A stretch of DNA of 64,000 bases from an uncultured Sphingomonas sp. (GCF_913774285.1 NZ_CAJYHX010000029.1:62001-126000), one strand, 5' to 3'; positions 40,161 to 49,778 are shown, numbered from the stretch's first letter. Notes: generated by a model not told the origin, from the letters alone. Numbers and translations: made by a program.

Positions 40161-42418
40161 TGGGCTGGTGGCTCGCCGCGCGGCGGCGCGACCAGGCGAC
40201 GGGCGTGATCAGCCGGTTCGATCCGGTCTATTGGACGGTCAACTTCCCGCGGCCGATGATGGCGAGCGTGGTCACCACCGCGCCAGATGCGCTGCGCGTC
40301 GACCTGGTCTTCCAGCGGCGCGGCGATCTCGCCGGGTTGATCTGGGAGGCGGAGGATCGCTGGGACCATCCGCTGCTCGCTTATGCGACCGCGCGGGACT
40401 TTCGCGGCTGCCGACTGCGGTTCCGCTGGCGGTCTTCGGGCGTGATCGCGCTCGATGCGGTCAACGGCCCGGTGCTGACGATCGAGGGGCGGGACGAGGG
40501 CGGCGCGCCGCGCGCCTGGTATGTGCGGCTGTGGAACTATGCCAGCGGCGAAGCAACCGACGCCGAGGTGTCGATCGACTTTGCCGACGTGGCGGGCGGT
40601 TTCCTGCTGCCCGGCGAGGCGGATCCGGTCTGGGCCGGGGATGTCGACCGGATGTTCGTCTCGCTGGTGCCGCCGGGCTATGTCGCGGGCGACACCACGC
40701 CGCTGGCGGCGGCGAGCGAGGGCTGGGTCGAGCTGAGCGGGATCGCCTGCGACGGGCCGGGGTCGGTGCTGACGATCGGCGACGTGGTGGTGCCCGAGCA
40801 CGGCCTGTCGATCGCGACCGGCTATGACGACGGCTATAATCAGACGCCGGCGCGGCTGCTGCGGAACATCCTGCAGCTCGGCTATCGCGGCGACATTCTC
40901 CATTATGTCGGCATGAGCCATTATTTCCGGCTCGAACCCGCCTCGGGCGGCTTCTATGCGAGCCTCGCCGGCGGTGCGCTCAACCGGTCCTGTGCCGCCT
41001 GGCATGTCGATTTTGCCGCGCGGGCGAGGGCGCTCGGCTATGGCGTGATCTGGTCGCTGAGCTACGAGCTGCTCGACCAGCATTGCTGGGGCGACTGGAA
41101 GCAGCGCGCCGCCGATGGCAGCCCGGCGCTGACCGGATGGAGCCCGCCCTCGACGCTGCTCTCGCCCGCCCATGCCGGGGCGATGGCCTATCTGCGCGCG
41201 GTGGCGCTGGCGTTCGTCGGCATTGCGCAGGGCGCAGGGTTGGCGGTGAAGTTCCAGGTCGGCGAGCCCTGGTGGTGGGTGATGGCCGATGGCCGGCTGT
41301 GCATCCACGATGCGGCGGCGCAGGCGGCGCTCGGCAATCCGGCGGCGCAGAACCTCAAGGGCACGGTGAACACCGGCGTGCTCGATGCGGCGGGGGCGTT
41401 GCTCGCGGCGTCGACGCTGGCGCTGCGCGATGCGGTGAAGTCGGCGGCGCCGGGCGCGCAGCTGTTGCTGCTCACCTATCTGCCCACCGTGCTCGATCCG
41501 GCAATGCCGGAGGCGAAGCGCGTCAATATGCCGGTCGGCTGGGCCTCGCCTGCCTTCGATGTGCTCCAGCTTGAGGATTATGACTGGGCGGCGGCGGGCA
41601 ATGCGGCGGCGTCCGAGCGCGCGGTCGCGGCGGCGCAGGCACGGCTCGGCTATCCGCCGGCGCGGCAGCATTATCTCGCCGGCTTCGTGCTGCGTGCCGA
41701 GGACCGGCTCCAGTGGCGCGCGATCGCCGAGGCGGCGGCGCGGGGCCGCGCGCGCGGGGTCGCCGCGACCTTCGTCTGGGCGCTGCCGCAGGTGGCGCGC
41801 GACGGTTTCACCCATTTCGACCAGGAGGCGGATGTGACGCCCTTCGACGACGTGTCCTTCCCGATCGCGCTCGGGCGCGAGGCAGAGGTGGTGCCCGAGC
41901 TTTCCACCGCGATCGTCACCAGCGCGGGCGGTGCCGAGCGGCGCAACGCCGCTTGGGCGCAGGCGCGGACGCGCTACGATGTCGGGCCGGGCGTGCGCTC
42001 CGAGGCGGACATCGCCGCGCTGCTCGGCTTCTACCGCGCGCGGATGGGCCCGGCGCGCGGGTTCCGGCTGCGCGACCCGTTCGATTACGAGGCCAAGGAC
42101 CAGCCGATCGGCACCGGCGACGGCCAGACCGCGCGGTTCCAGCTGGTCAAGACCTATGGCGACACGGTCCGCCGGATCACCCGGCCGGTGGCGGGCACGG
42201 TGGCGCTCAAGCTGAACGGCGCGGCAACCTCGGCCTTCACCCTGGGCGCGGGCGGGGTGGTGACGCTCGACGTCGCGCCTGCCGCGGGCGTCAAGCTCAC
42301 CGCCTCCTTCCTGTTCGACGTGCCGGTGCGCTTCGCCGAGGACCAGCTGCGCGTCAGCCGCGCGACCTTCCTCGCCGGGGCGGCCGCCTCGGTCCCGCTG
42401 GTGGAGATCCGCGAATGA
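40160..42418 (+). CDS. GTA distal tail protein gp12 (DUF2460) fused to a glycosidase-like domain
   Basis: A 752-residue protein. Residues 560-752 are the DUF2460 distal tail domain (TPFDDVSFPIALGREAEVVP, RARMGPARGFRLRDPFDYEA, GTGDGQTARFQLVKTYGD), the whole of gp12 in Rhodobacter GTA. The first 559 residues are an extension: a beta part to about 215, then an alpha/beta region with LGYRGDILHYVGMSHYF, AKARALGYGVIWSLSYE-like AARARALGYGVIWSLSYELL, KFQVGEPWWWVMADG and AATFVWALPQ, which resembles a TIM-barrel glycoside hydrolase. Start overlaps the tape measure stop by one base. Breakdown of the recipient envelope is inferred, not shown. Confidence 0.83.
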   Translation: MGWWLAARRRDQATGVISRFDPVYWTVNFPRPMMASVVTTAPDALRVDLVFQRRGDLAGLIWEAEDRWDHPLLAYATARDFRGCRLRFRWRSSGVIALDAVNGPVLTIEGRDEGGAPRAWYVRLWNYASGEATDAEVSIDFADVAGGFLLPGEADPVWAGDVDRMFVSLVPPGYVAGDTTPLAAASEGWVELSGIACDGPGSVLTIGDVVVPEHGLSIATGYDDGYNQTPARLLRNILQLGYRGDILHYVGMSHYFRLEPASGGFYASLAGGALNRSCAAWHVDFAARARALGYGVIWSLSYELLDQHCWGDWKQRAADGSPALTGWSPPSTLLSPAHAGAMAYLRAVALAFVGIAQGAGLAVKFQVGEPWWWVMADGRLCIHDAAAQAALGNPAAQNLKGTVNTGVLDAAGALLAASTLALRDAVKSAAPGAQLLLLTYLPTVLDPAMPEAKRVNMPVGWASPAFDVLQLEDYDWAAAGNAAASERAVAAAQARLGYPPARQHYLAGFVLRAEDRLQWRAIAEAAARGRARGVAATFVWALPQVARDGFTHFDQEADVTPFDDVSFPIALGREAEVVPELSTAIVTSAGGAERRNAAWAQARTRYDVGPGVRSEADIAALLGFYRARMGPARGFRLRDPFDYEAKDQPIGTGDGQTARFQLVKTYGDTVRRITRPVAGTVALKLNGAATSAFTLGAGGVVTLDVAPAAGVKLTASFLFDVPVRFAEDQLRVSRATFLAGAAASVPLVEIRE

Positions 42419-43221
42419 GCTGGCTCGACGGCACGCTGACCACCGTCACCCTGTGCTGGCGAATCGAGCGCCGCGACGGGGTGACGATCGGCCTCACCGC
42501 GCATGACCGCGACCTGCTGATCGACGGCGTGCTCTACCGCGCCGCGCCGGGGATGACCCCCAGCGCGGTCGAGCGCAGCGCGACGCTGGAGGCGGACAGC
42601 ATGGACGTGCACGGCATGCTCTCCGGCGATGCGATCTCCGAGACGGACCTGCTCGCGGGGCGCTGGGATTTCGCCCGCGTCGCGCTGTTCGCCACCGACT
42701 GGACTGCGCCGGGCGAAACGGTGGCGCTGGGCGAGGGAACGATCGGCGCGATCGAGACGCGGGACGGCGCGATCACCGCCGAGCTGCGCGGGCTCACCGC
42801 CGCCTTCGACGCGCCGGTGGCCGAGGCGACCTCGCCCGATTGCCGCGCCGAGCTGGGCGATGCCCGGTGCCGCGTGGCGATGGCCGGGCGACGGCGCTTC
42901 GCGCGGGTGACCGCAGTGGCCGATGCGGTGGTGACGCTGGACGCGGCCGAACCCGCCGCCAATGCCTATGGCAATGGCCGACTGCGCTGGTTCGGCGGGG
43001 CGAACAGCGGGCTGGAGGATGTGATCGCCGCCTCCGACGGCAACCGGGTGACGCTCCGCCGCCCGCCGCGCTTCGACGGGGTGGGTGCGCTGGTTCAGCT
43101 GATCGAGGGATGCGATGGCCGGTTCGAGACGTGCTCGGGCCGCTTCGCCAACGCCGCCAATTTCCGCGGCGAGCCCTTCCTGCCGGGCACCGACTTGCTC
43201 ACCCGCTATCCCGGCGCATGA
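42415..43221 (+). CDS. GTA tail protein gp13 (DUF2163)
   Basis: A 268-residue hub protein: TVTLCWRIERRDGVTIGLTA, HDRDLLIDGVLYRAAPGMTP, then SPDCRAELGDARCRVAMAG and LIEGCDGRFETCSGRFANAA. The paired cysteines in the C-terminal part (DGRFETCSGRFANAANFRG region) are conserved in the family and in Rhodobacter gp13 hold an iron-sulfur cluster. Overlaps neighbours by 4 bp each. Confidence 0.9.
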   Translation: MSWLDGTLTTVTLCWRIERRDGVTIGLTAHDRDLLIDGVLYRAAPGMTPSAVERSATLEADSMDVHGMLSGDAISETDLLAGRWDFARVALFATDWTAPGETVALGEGTIGAIETRDGAITAELRGLTAAFDAPVAEATSPDCRAELGDARCRVAMAGRRRFARVTAVADAVVTLDAAEPAANAYGNGRLRWFGGANSGLEDVIAASDGNRVTLRRPPRFDGVGALVQLIEGCDGRFETCSGRFANAANFRGEPFLPGTDLLTRYPGA

Positions 43222-43604
43222 GCGGCGCGGCGGTGGTTGCGGCGGCGCGCGCGGCGCTCGGTGCGCCCTTCCGGCTGCATGGGCGCGACGTGGCGACGGG
43301 GCTCGACTGCGTCGGGCTGGCGGTGGTCGCGCTCGGGCGCGGCGCGCCGGCGACATATCGGCTGCGGACCGGCGATGCGGCGGGCACTGCGGCGCAGCTA
43401 CGTGCGGTGGGGCTGGTCGAGGTCGCCGAGGCGGCGCCGGGCGACCTGCTGCTCTGCCGGAGCGGGCCCGGCCAGCTGCATCTGGCGATCCGCTGCGAGG
43501 ACGGAATCATCCATGCCGACGCGATCGCGCGCCGCGTGGTCGAACGGCCGGGCCCGGTGCCCTGGCCGGTGTTGAGCTGCTGGCGTCTGGGGGAGGAAGG
43601 CTGA
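43218..43604 (+). CDS. GTA cell-wall peptidase gp14 (NlpC/P60)
   Basis: A 128-residue peptidase. ATGLDCVGLAVVALGRG has the catalytic Cys, and GPGQLHLAIRCEDGIIHADA the catalytic His and its partner. In GTAs it cuts peptidoglycan cross-bridges as DNA enters the recipient. Normal length for the family. It overlaps gp13 by 4 bp and gp15 by 1 bp. Confidence 0.9.
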   Translation: MSGAAVVAAARAALGAPFRLHGRDVATGLDCVGLAVVALGRGAPATYRLRTGDAAGTAAQLRAVGLVEVAEAAPGDLLLCRSGPGQLHLAIRCEDGIIHADAIARRVVERPGPVPWPVLSCWRLGEEG

Positions 43605-45766
43605 TGGCGACGGTAGTGCTGACGGTGGCGGGCGGGTTGATCGGCGGCCCGTTCGGCGCGGGGCTGGGCGGCCTGATCGGCAATGCCATCGACCACCAGC
43701 TGCTGTTCAAGCAGGGCCCGCGCGAAGGTCCGCGGCTTGCCGACCTGCGCGTGCAGACCTCTAGCTACGGCACCGCGGTTCCGCAGCTGTTCGGAACGAT
43801 CCGGGTGGCCGGCAGCGTGATCTGGGCGACCGACCTGATCGAGCATCGCGCCACCGAGGGCGGCGGCAAGGGACGACCCTCGGCCACCTCGTACAGCTAC
43901 ACCGCCTCGTTCGCGATCGCGCTGTCGACACGGCCGATCCTCGACGTGGGGCGGATCTGGGCGGACGGCCAGCTGCTCCGCGGCGCGGCGGGCGACTTCA
44001 AGGTGCGCACCGGCTTCCGGCTCTATACCGGCGCCGAGGACCAGCCGGTCGATCCGCTGATCGCCGCGATCGAGGGATCGGGCAGGGCGCCCGCGCATCG
44101 CGGCACCGCCTATGCGGTGTTCGAGGACCTCGAGCTCGCGACCTTCGGCAACCGAATTCCCCAGCTGAGCTTCGAGGTGATCGCCGATGCCGATCCGGTA
44201 CCGGCGGGCAGCGTGGCGCGGGCGCTGGGGGTGGCGGCCGACGGACTCGCCACGCCGCTTGCCGGCTTCTCGGCGCAGGAGTCGATGCGCACGACGCTCG
44301 ACACGCTGTGCGCGGCGACGGGCGCCTGGGTGCAGAGCGATGGCGCTGCCGTGCGGCTGCAGGCCGGCACCGGCGCAGCACGGGCGATGGCGGACGGCGG
44401 CGTCGGCGCCGATGCCCAGCCTACCGGCCGCGGGGTGCGCGCGATTGCCGCCGCCGATGCCGCGCCGCGGCGGCTAAGCATCGGCTATTATGATCCGGCG
44501 CGCGATTATCAGGCCGGGGTGCAGCAGGCGGCACGCCAGGGCACGGGTACGCGCGAGACGCGGATCGATTTGCCCGCCGTGCTCGATGCGGGATCGGCCA
44601 AGGCGATGGCGGCGGGGGCGCTGGCGCGGACCGACCTGGCGCGCGAGCGCCGCACGCTGACCTTGGGCTGGGAGGCGCTGACGCTCGCCCCCGGCGCCCG
44701 CATCACCATCGACGGCGCGCCCGGCCAGTGGCGCGTCGATCGCTGGTTGCTCGAGAACATGGTGGTGAAGCTGGAATGCGTCCCGATCGCCGAGGCACCG
44801 CTCGCGGGTGCGGCGAGCCCCGGCCGGGCGGTCACGGCGCCCGACGCGCAGCGGGGCAGCACCATCCTGCTGCCCTTCGAGCTGCCGCCGCTCGACGACG
44901 TGGCGGCAACGGTGCCGAACCTCGTCGTCGCGGCGGCCGGCACCGGCAGCGGCTGGCGCCGCGCCGCGCTGCTGGCGAGCATCGATGGCGGTGCGAGCTG
45001 GGCGCCGGCGGGGGATACCGCCTATCCGGCGATTCTCGGCACGGTGCAGGTGCCGCCGGGCGCGGCGCGCGCGGCGCTGATCGATGGCGCGGGCTATGCC
45101 GAGGTGGAACTCGCCCGCGCCGACATGGTGCTGGCCAATGTGGACCTGGCGGCGCTGGATGCCGGTGCCAACCTGGCGATGCTGGGCGATGAACTGCTTC
45201 AGTTCGGCCAAGTGCAGAGCCTCGGGGGTACGCGCTGGCGCCTGTCGCAGCTATGGCGCGGGCGGCGCGGTACGGAGGCGGCGATCGGCACCCAGCGCGC
45301 GGGAGACCGCTTCGTGCTGGTGACGCGCGACACGCTGAAGCCGCTCGACCTCCGCGTTGCGATTGGTGGTTCCGTGCAACTGCTCGCGCAAGGCTCCGAC
45401 GATCCGGTCGACGCGCCGGCCGTCACCGCCATGTCGAACGGCATCTCGCTGCTGCCGCCATCGCCGGTACAGCTTCGCGCGACGCGGCAGGGCGACATCA
45501 CGCAGATCGGATGGGCCCGGCGCAGCCGAGTCGGCTGGGCGTGGCGCGACGGCGTCGACGTGCCGCTGGGCGAGGAGAGCGAGCGGTATCAGGTGGAAAT
45601 CGCGCGCGGTGGCGAGCGCAGCGTGCGCACGCTGGATGCGCCCGGGCTGACGCTTTCCGCCGAAGATCGCGCGCTGCCGCTCACGCTGGCGGTCCGGCAG
45701 ATCGGCACGCATGGCCTGTCGCCCGCCGCCCAGCTTTCGCTTCCCAGCCTTGGAGACGACCGATGA
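43604..45766 (+). CDS. GTA tail tip protein gp15, short form
   Basis: A 720-residue protein beginning with a Gly-rich hydrophobic stretch (GGLIGGPFGAGLGGLIGNAI), then TSSYGTAVPQLFGTIRVAGS, TSYSYTASFAIALSTRPILD, and AYAVFEDLELATFGNRIPQL, the phage-tail_3 type tip domain. Later parts are beta domains (IGWARRSRVGWAWRDGVDVP). Rhodobacter gp15 is about 1,300 residues and carries an N-terminal TIM-barrel domain; that domain is missing here, while gp12 has gained a similar one. By family, the tip binds the recipient outer membrane. Confidence 0.88.
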   Translation: MATVVLTVAGGLIGGPFGAGLGGLIGNAIDHQLLFKQGPREGPRLADLRVQTSSYGTAVPQLFGTIRVAGSVIWATDLIEHRATEGGGKGRPSATSYSYTASFAIALSTRPILDVGRIWADGQLLRGAAGDFKVRTGFRLYTGAEDQPVDPLIAAIEGSGRAPAHRGTAYAVFEDLELATFGNRIPQLSFEVIADADPVPAGSVARALGVAADGLATPLAGFSAQESMRTTLDTLCAATGAWVQSDGAAVRLQAGTGAARAMADGGVGADAQPTGRGVRAIAAADAAPRRLSIGYYDPARDYQAGVQQAARQGTGTRETRIDLPAVLDAGSAKAMAAGALARTDLARERRTLTLGWEALTLAPGARITIDGAPGQWRVDRWLLENMVVKLECVPIAEAPLAGAASPGRAVTAPDAQRGSTILLPFELPPLDDVAATVPNLVVAAAGTGSGWRRAALLASIDGGASWAPAGDTAYPAILGTVQVPPGAARAALIDGAGYAEVELARADMVLANVDLAALDAGANLAMLGDELLQFGQVQSLGGTRWRLSQLWRGRRGTEAAIGTQRAGDRFVLVTRDTLKPLDLRVAIGGSVQLLAQGSDDPVDAPAVTAMSNGISLLPPSPVQLRATRQGDITQIGWARRSRVGWAWRDGVDVPLGEESERYQVEIARGGERSVRTLDAPGLTLSAEDRALPLTLAVRQIGTHGLSPAAQLSLPSLGDDR

Positions 45767-46266
45767 CCGCTTCGCCGACACCGCGCCTGGCACTGCCGAT
45801 GCTCGAACCCGGACAGGCGCAGAAGGAGATGTTCCACAACGAAGCCCTGGCGCTGCTCGACATCGCGACGCAGGCGGCGGTGGTTGCGGCAATGGTCAAC
45901 GTGCCGCCGTCCGCGCCGAGTCTCGGCCAGTGCTGGATCGTCGGTGCTGCACCGCAAGGCGCCTGGGCCGGGCAGACACGCAAGCTGACAGGGTGGACCG
46001 AGGGAGGCTGGCGTTTCTTGTCGCCGCGCGACGGCATGCGGGTTTGGGTGGCGGCGGACCAGGCTTTGGCATTGTACGCCGGCGGAGAATGGTACCAAGG
46101 GCGTACCTATGGAAGACTTTTTATCGAGGGGCGACAAGTAGTTGGGCCTCGGCAGCCGAATGTGGCGGAACCGACGGGGGGGACGACGGTTGACGCAGAG
46201 GCGAGAAGGGCGATCTCTGCGGTCGTGCAAACGTTGCGCCAACACGGGTTGATCGGAGTCGATTAA
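45763..46266 (+). CDS. DUF2793 protein, end of the GTA cluster
   Basis: A 167-residue protein: PRLALPMLEPGQAQKEMFHN and EALALLDIATQAAVVAAMVN, the DUF2793 opening, with WTEGGWRFLSPRDGMRVWV. DUF2793 proteins close GTA and related phage operons and are thought to be fibre proteins. It overlaps gp15 by 4 bp and has AT-richer codons at the end. A 105-bp gap without a gene follows. Confidence 0.87.
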   Translation: MTASPTPRLALPMLEPGQAQKEMFHNEALALLDIATQAAVVAAMVNVPPSAPSLGQCWIVGAAPQGAWAGQTRKLTGWTEGGWRFLSPRDGMRVWVAADQALALYAGGEWYQGRTYGRLFIEGRQVVGPRQPNVAEPTGGTTVDAEARRAISAVVQTLRQHGLIGVD

Positions 46267-46371
46267 CATGTGACGTTTGTGCAACAGTCCGCGGGTTTGT
46301 GCGCTTGCGCCGAAACTTTGGTTTGAGTAGTGAGTTTGGCCTGTCCGTTAGGACGACCATGAAAGGGGATT

Positions 46372-47514
46372 ATGATGCGGAAGCTTGCCGTCACTTTGGC
46401 GCTCGCCACGACCGCGCTCAGCACGCCCGCCTTTGCCCGCGACGACGCGTGGTATGTGGGTGTTGAAGGCGGCGCGATGCTCGTCGAGGACATTCACTTC
46501 GACGTCGGCGCCAGCCAGGATGCTGTGACGCAGAACAACAACCATGCCGGCTGGGATGTCGGTGGTACCATCGGTTATGATTTCGGTCCGTTCCGTGCGG
46601 AAGCCGAAGTCAGCTACCGCCGCGTTTCGGGTGACTCGGTCCGCACTGCGGTCGGCGTTCCGATCCGCACCGGTGCCGGCACCGCCGCGATCTTCCCGGC
46701 GGGTTCGTACGAGAACACCGGCAGCAAGACCTCGGCCCTGTCGTTCATGGTCAACGGCCTGCTCGACTTCGGTGACGACAACGGCCTGCAGGGCTTCGTC
46801 GGCGGTGGTGCCGGCGTGTCGCGCGTGAAGAACGACCTGTTCATCACCGGTACCGCCAGCACGCTGAGCGACTCCGACACCGTCTTCGCCTGGCAGGCGC
46901 TGGCCGGCGTCCGCGCGCCGCTCAGCAAGAACGTGGACGTGTCGCTGAAGTACCGCTTCTTCAACGCGCCCGACGTCAAGCTGGTCGACATCGGCGGCAA
47001 CCAGTGGAAGGGCCGCTTCCGCTCGCACAGCCTTCTGGTCGGCCTGACCTACAACTTCGGTGCGCCGGAAGAGCCCGTCGCTCCGCCGCCGCCGCCGCCG
47101 CCGCCGCCGGTTGCTGAGCCGGCTCCGCCGCCCCCGCCGCCCCCGGCTCCGGAAGCCAAGGTCTGCACGCCTGGGCCGTACATCGTGTTCTTCGACTGGA
47201 ACAAGTCGGACATCACGCCGGAAGCAGCGAGCATCCTGGACAATGCGATCAGCAACTATGCCGATTGCAGCAACACCAAGGTTGTCATCGCCGGCTACAC
47301 CGACCGTTCGGGTTCGGCGAGCTACAACGTTGGCCTGTCGCAGCGTCGCGCCGACACCGTCCGCAGCTACATGGGTGGCAAGGGTATCCCCGACGCCGCA
47401 ATGTCGGCTCAGGGCTTCGGCGAGAGCAACCCGCGCGTTCCGACTGCCGACGGCGTTCGCGAACTCCAGAACCGTCGCGTGGAAATCACCTACGGTCCGG
47501 GTTCGGGCATGTAA
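46372..47514 (+). CDS. OmpA-family outer-membrane porin
   Basis: A 380-residue protein with signal peptide MMRKLAVTLALATTALSTPA-FA, an eight-strand barrel (AWYVGVEGGAMLVEDIHF; ending SHSLLVGLTYNFG), a Pro-rich linker at about 230-262, and a C-terminal OmpA peptidoglycan-binding domain (YIVFFDWNKSDITPEAASIL; SGSASYNVGLSQRRAD; FGESNPRVPTADGVRELQNR). It ties the outer membrane to the wall. GAAAGGGGAT precedes the start; the next codon is also ATG. Codon use is that of a highly expressed gene, with a strong terminator behind it. Confidence 0.93.
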   Translation: MMRKLAVTLALATTALSTPAFARDDAWYVGVEGGAMLVEDIHFDVGASQDAVTQNNNHAGWDVGGTIGYDFGPFRAEAEVSYRRVSGDSVRTAVGVPIRTGAGTAAIFPAGSYENTGSKTSALSFMVNGLLDFGDDNGLQGFVGGGAGVSRVKNDLFITGTASTLSDSDTVFAWQALAGVRAPLSKNVDVSLKYRFFNAPDVKLVDIGGNQWKGRFRSHSLLVGLTYNFGAPEEPVAPPPPPPPPPVAEPAPPPPPPPAPEAKVCTPGPYIVFFDWNKSDITPEAASILDNAISNYADCSNTKVVIAGYTDRSGSASYNVGLSQRRADTVRSYMGGKGIPDAAMSAQGFGESNPRVPTADGVRELQNRRVEITYGPGSGM

Positions 47515-47550
47515 TTGCCGCCTTCCCGCAAGGGATGGACGTGAAAAGAG

Positions 47551-47583
47551 GGGAGACCGGGCAACCGGTCTCCCTTTCTTTTT
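47551..47583 (+). terminator. Rho-independent terminator of the OmpA gene
   Basis: A perfect 10-bp stem GGGAGACCGG/CCGGTCTCCC with a GCAA tetraloop, then TTTCTTTTT. Placed 37 bp after the OmpA stop. Confidence 0.95.
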
Positions 47584-47671
47584 GCGCATGTACCAGGACC
47601 GTGCAGCGGGCGCGCTGCGCCATGCCGCGCGCTGGCGGCGGTTTAGGCCCTGTTCTCCGTTCCGATGCGGG

Positions 47672-48406
47672 TCAGACGTCCGCCGCGAGCGCAGCTGCGA
47701 GCCACTCCGGCACCAGCGCGTCGCCGAGCGCTTCGACGCGGCGCAGTTCGACCATTTTGCCCAGCGCGGGATAGGTGGCGCGGGTGCGATCGCCCGGTTC
47801 GGCAAGCGGGGCGACGACCAGCCGGCGGTTGACCTTGGCGCGATAGTGCATCCGCGCGGTGTTCTCCTGGCCGACATAGCAGCCCTTGGTGAAGCTCACC
47901 CCGTGCAGCTCCTGCGCGTTGCATTCCAGCCAAAGGGTCTTGTCGCTGCCGAGCTCGTCGGCGCCTTCGGTGACGCCGAGCGACAGGCGATGCGCATGCC
48001 AGCTGTTGGCCGCGCTTCCGCCCGCCGCATCGCCAAGCCAGCGGTAGCCCAGGGCCGCCAGCCGCGGATCGGGCACCGCACCCGGGTGCGGGGAGGGCGA
48101 CCAGTGTACGCCTGCCGCGACCGGCTCGATTACGATCGCGCGGCGCAGGCGATACATGGTCAGCCGCTTTGCCAGCGCGTCGCGGGCGGTCGCCTCGCAG
48201 TCGATCAGGATCGCGTCGCCGTCCGCCCAGAGGAGGAAGTCGAACAATGCCTTGCCCTGGGGCGTGAGCAGACCCGCCCAGCGCGGCGTTTCGGCCGTGA
48301 CGCTGGCCAGGTCCTGCGGCAGCAGTCCCTGCAGAAAGCCGCGAACATCGTCGCCGGAGAGGCGCAGCAGCGCACGATCGTCGAGCCAGGTGCTGGTATC
48401 GTCCAT
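47672..48406 (-). CDS. ygfZ: YgfZ/GcvT-like folate-binding protein
   Basis: A 244-residue protein of the YgfZ family, which uses tetrahydrofolate to support iron-sulfur cluster repair and tRNA modification. LSGDDVRGFLQGLLPQDLAS and LLTPQGKALFDFLLW are family motifs and SFTKGCYVGQENTARMHYRA holds the K-G-C-Y-x-G-Q-E signature. The ATG at 48406 is preferred over a TTG at 48430. It diverges from the dihydroorotase gene with 46 bp between. Confidence 0.92.
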   Translation of the reverse strand: MDDTSTWLDDRALLRLSGDDVRGFLQGLLPQDLASVTAETPRWAGLLTPQGKALFDFLLWADGDAILIDCEATARDALAKRLTMYRLRRAIVIEPVAAGVHWSPSPHPGAVPDPRLAALGYRWLGDAAGGSAANSWHAHRLSLGVTEGADELGSDKTLWLECNAQELHGVSFTKGCYVGQENTARMHYRAKVNRRLVVAPLAEPGDRTRATYPALGKMVELRRVEALGDALVPEWLAAALAADV

Positions 48407-48452
48407 GCCGAACAGGTAGGACGCGGCCAACGCTCACGAAAGAGGCAAAGCC

Positions 48453-49778
48453 ATGGCGAATGTCGAACTCAAGCTGCGCGGCGGTCGCGTGCATCTTCCC
48501 AGCGGACCGGCGGAGGTGGATGTCGGTGTCTCCGCCGGCAAGATCGTCGCGATCGGGAATGTCGGCGATGCGGGCGAGACAATCGACTGCACCGGGCTCG
48601 ACGTACTGCCCGGGGTGATCGACAGCCAGGTCCATTTCCGCGAGCCGGGGCTTGAATATAAGGAAGATCTGGAGAGCGGCAGCCGTTCGGCCGTGTTGGG
48701 CGGGGTGACCGCGGTGTTCGAGATGCCGAACACCAAGCCCAATACCGACAGTGCCGACGCCGTGGCCGACAAGCTCCGCCGCGCGCACCGCCGCATGTGG
48801 TGCGACCACGCCTTCTATGTCGGCGCGACCAACCACAATGCCGAGCATCTGGCGGAGCTGGAGCGGCTGCCGGGCACCGCGGGCGTGAAGATCTTCATGG
48901 GCGCCTCGACCGGCGATCTGCTGGTGTCCGACGACGCCAATCTCGCGCGGGTGCTCGCCTCGGGCCACCGCCGCGTGGCGATTCATGCCGAGGACGAGTT
49001 CCGCATGCAGGAACGGCTCGGCGAACGGGTGCCCGGCGATCCTTCCTCGCACCCGGTGTGGCGCGACGACGAGAGCGCGATCCTCGCCACCCGGCGCATC
49101 CTGCGGCTGGCGCGCGAAGCCCGGCGGCGGATCCACGTCCTCCACGTCACCACCCCGGCCGAGCTGGAGCTGCTTGGGCAGAACAAGGACATCGCGACCT
49201 GCGAAGTCACGCCCCAGCACCTGACGCTGGCGGGCGAGGAGGCCTATCCCGCGATCGGCACCTATGCACAGATGAACCCGCCGATCCGCTCGGGTGCGCA
49301 TCGCGACGGGCTGTGGCACTGGCTGCGCCAGGGTGTGCCCGACGTGCTCGGCTCGGACCATGCGCCGCACACGCTGGAGGAGAAGGCCAAGCCCTATCCC
49401 GACAGCCCCAGCGGCATGCCGGGCGTGCAGACGCTGCTGCCGCTGATGCTCAACCATGTCGCGGAGGGCCGGCTGACGCTGCAGCGGCTGATCGACCTGA
49501 CCAGCGCCGGCCCGCAGCGGATCTTCGGGCTGGTCGGCAAGGGGCGCATCGTGCCGGGCTACGACGCCGATTTCACCGTGGTCGACCTCAAGGCGCGCTG
49601 GACGGTGGACGAGGCCTGGCTCGCCTCGCGCTGCGGCTGGTCGCCGTTCACCGGCATGGAGCTGACCGGCCGCCCGGTCGGCACGATCATCCGCGGCAAC
49701 CGGGTGATGTGGGAAGGCCAGCTCGCCAACCAGGCGATCGGCGAACCGGTGAAGTTCGAGGCGGTCGAATTCGGCTGA
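48453..49778 (+). CDS. pyrC: Dihydroorotase (class I)
   Basis: A 441-residue amidohydrolase of pyrimidine synthesis, with AAAGAGG before the ATG. The barrel motifs are LPGVIDSQVHFREPGLEYKE, GGVTAVFEMPNTKPNTDS, GVKIFMGASTGDLLVSDDAN, RRVAIHAEDEFRM, TCEVTPQHL and the catalytic LGSDHAPHTLEEK. The first metal-binding pair is normally His-x-His; here it is Gln-x-His. Such Gln forms occur in an alphaproteobacterial branch annotated as dihydroorotase. No aspartate carbamoyltransferase gene is next to it. Another amidohydrolase activity, such as allantoinase, is less likely. Confidence 0.87.
   Translation: MANVELKLRGGRVHLPSGPAEVDVGVSAGKIVAIGNVGDAGETIDCTGLDVLPGVIDSQVHFREPGLEYKEDLESGSRSAVLGGVTAVFEMPNTKPNTDSADAVADKLRRAHRRMWCDHAFYVGATNHNAEHLAELERLPGTAGVKIFMGASTGDLLVSDDANLARVLASGHRRVAIHAEDEFRMQERLGERVPGDPSSHPVWRDDESAILATRRILRLAREARRRIHVLHVTTPAELELLGQNKDIATCEVTPQHLTLAGEEAYPAIGTYAQMNPPIRSGAHRDGLWHWLRQGVPDVLGSDHAPHTLEEKAKPYPDSPSGMPGVQTLLPLMLNHVAEGRLTLQRLIDLTSAGPQRIFGLVGKGRIVPGYDADFTVVDLKARWTVDEAWLASRCGWSPFTGMELTGRPVGTIIRGNRVMWEGQLANQAIGEPVKFEAVEFG

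Noticed and set aside
47080..47160. Tandem CCG-rich repeat
   Set aside because: It encodes the Pro-rich linker of the OmpA porin, normal in this family.
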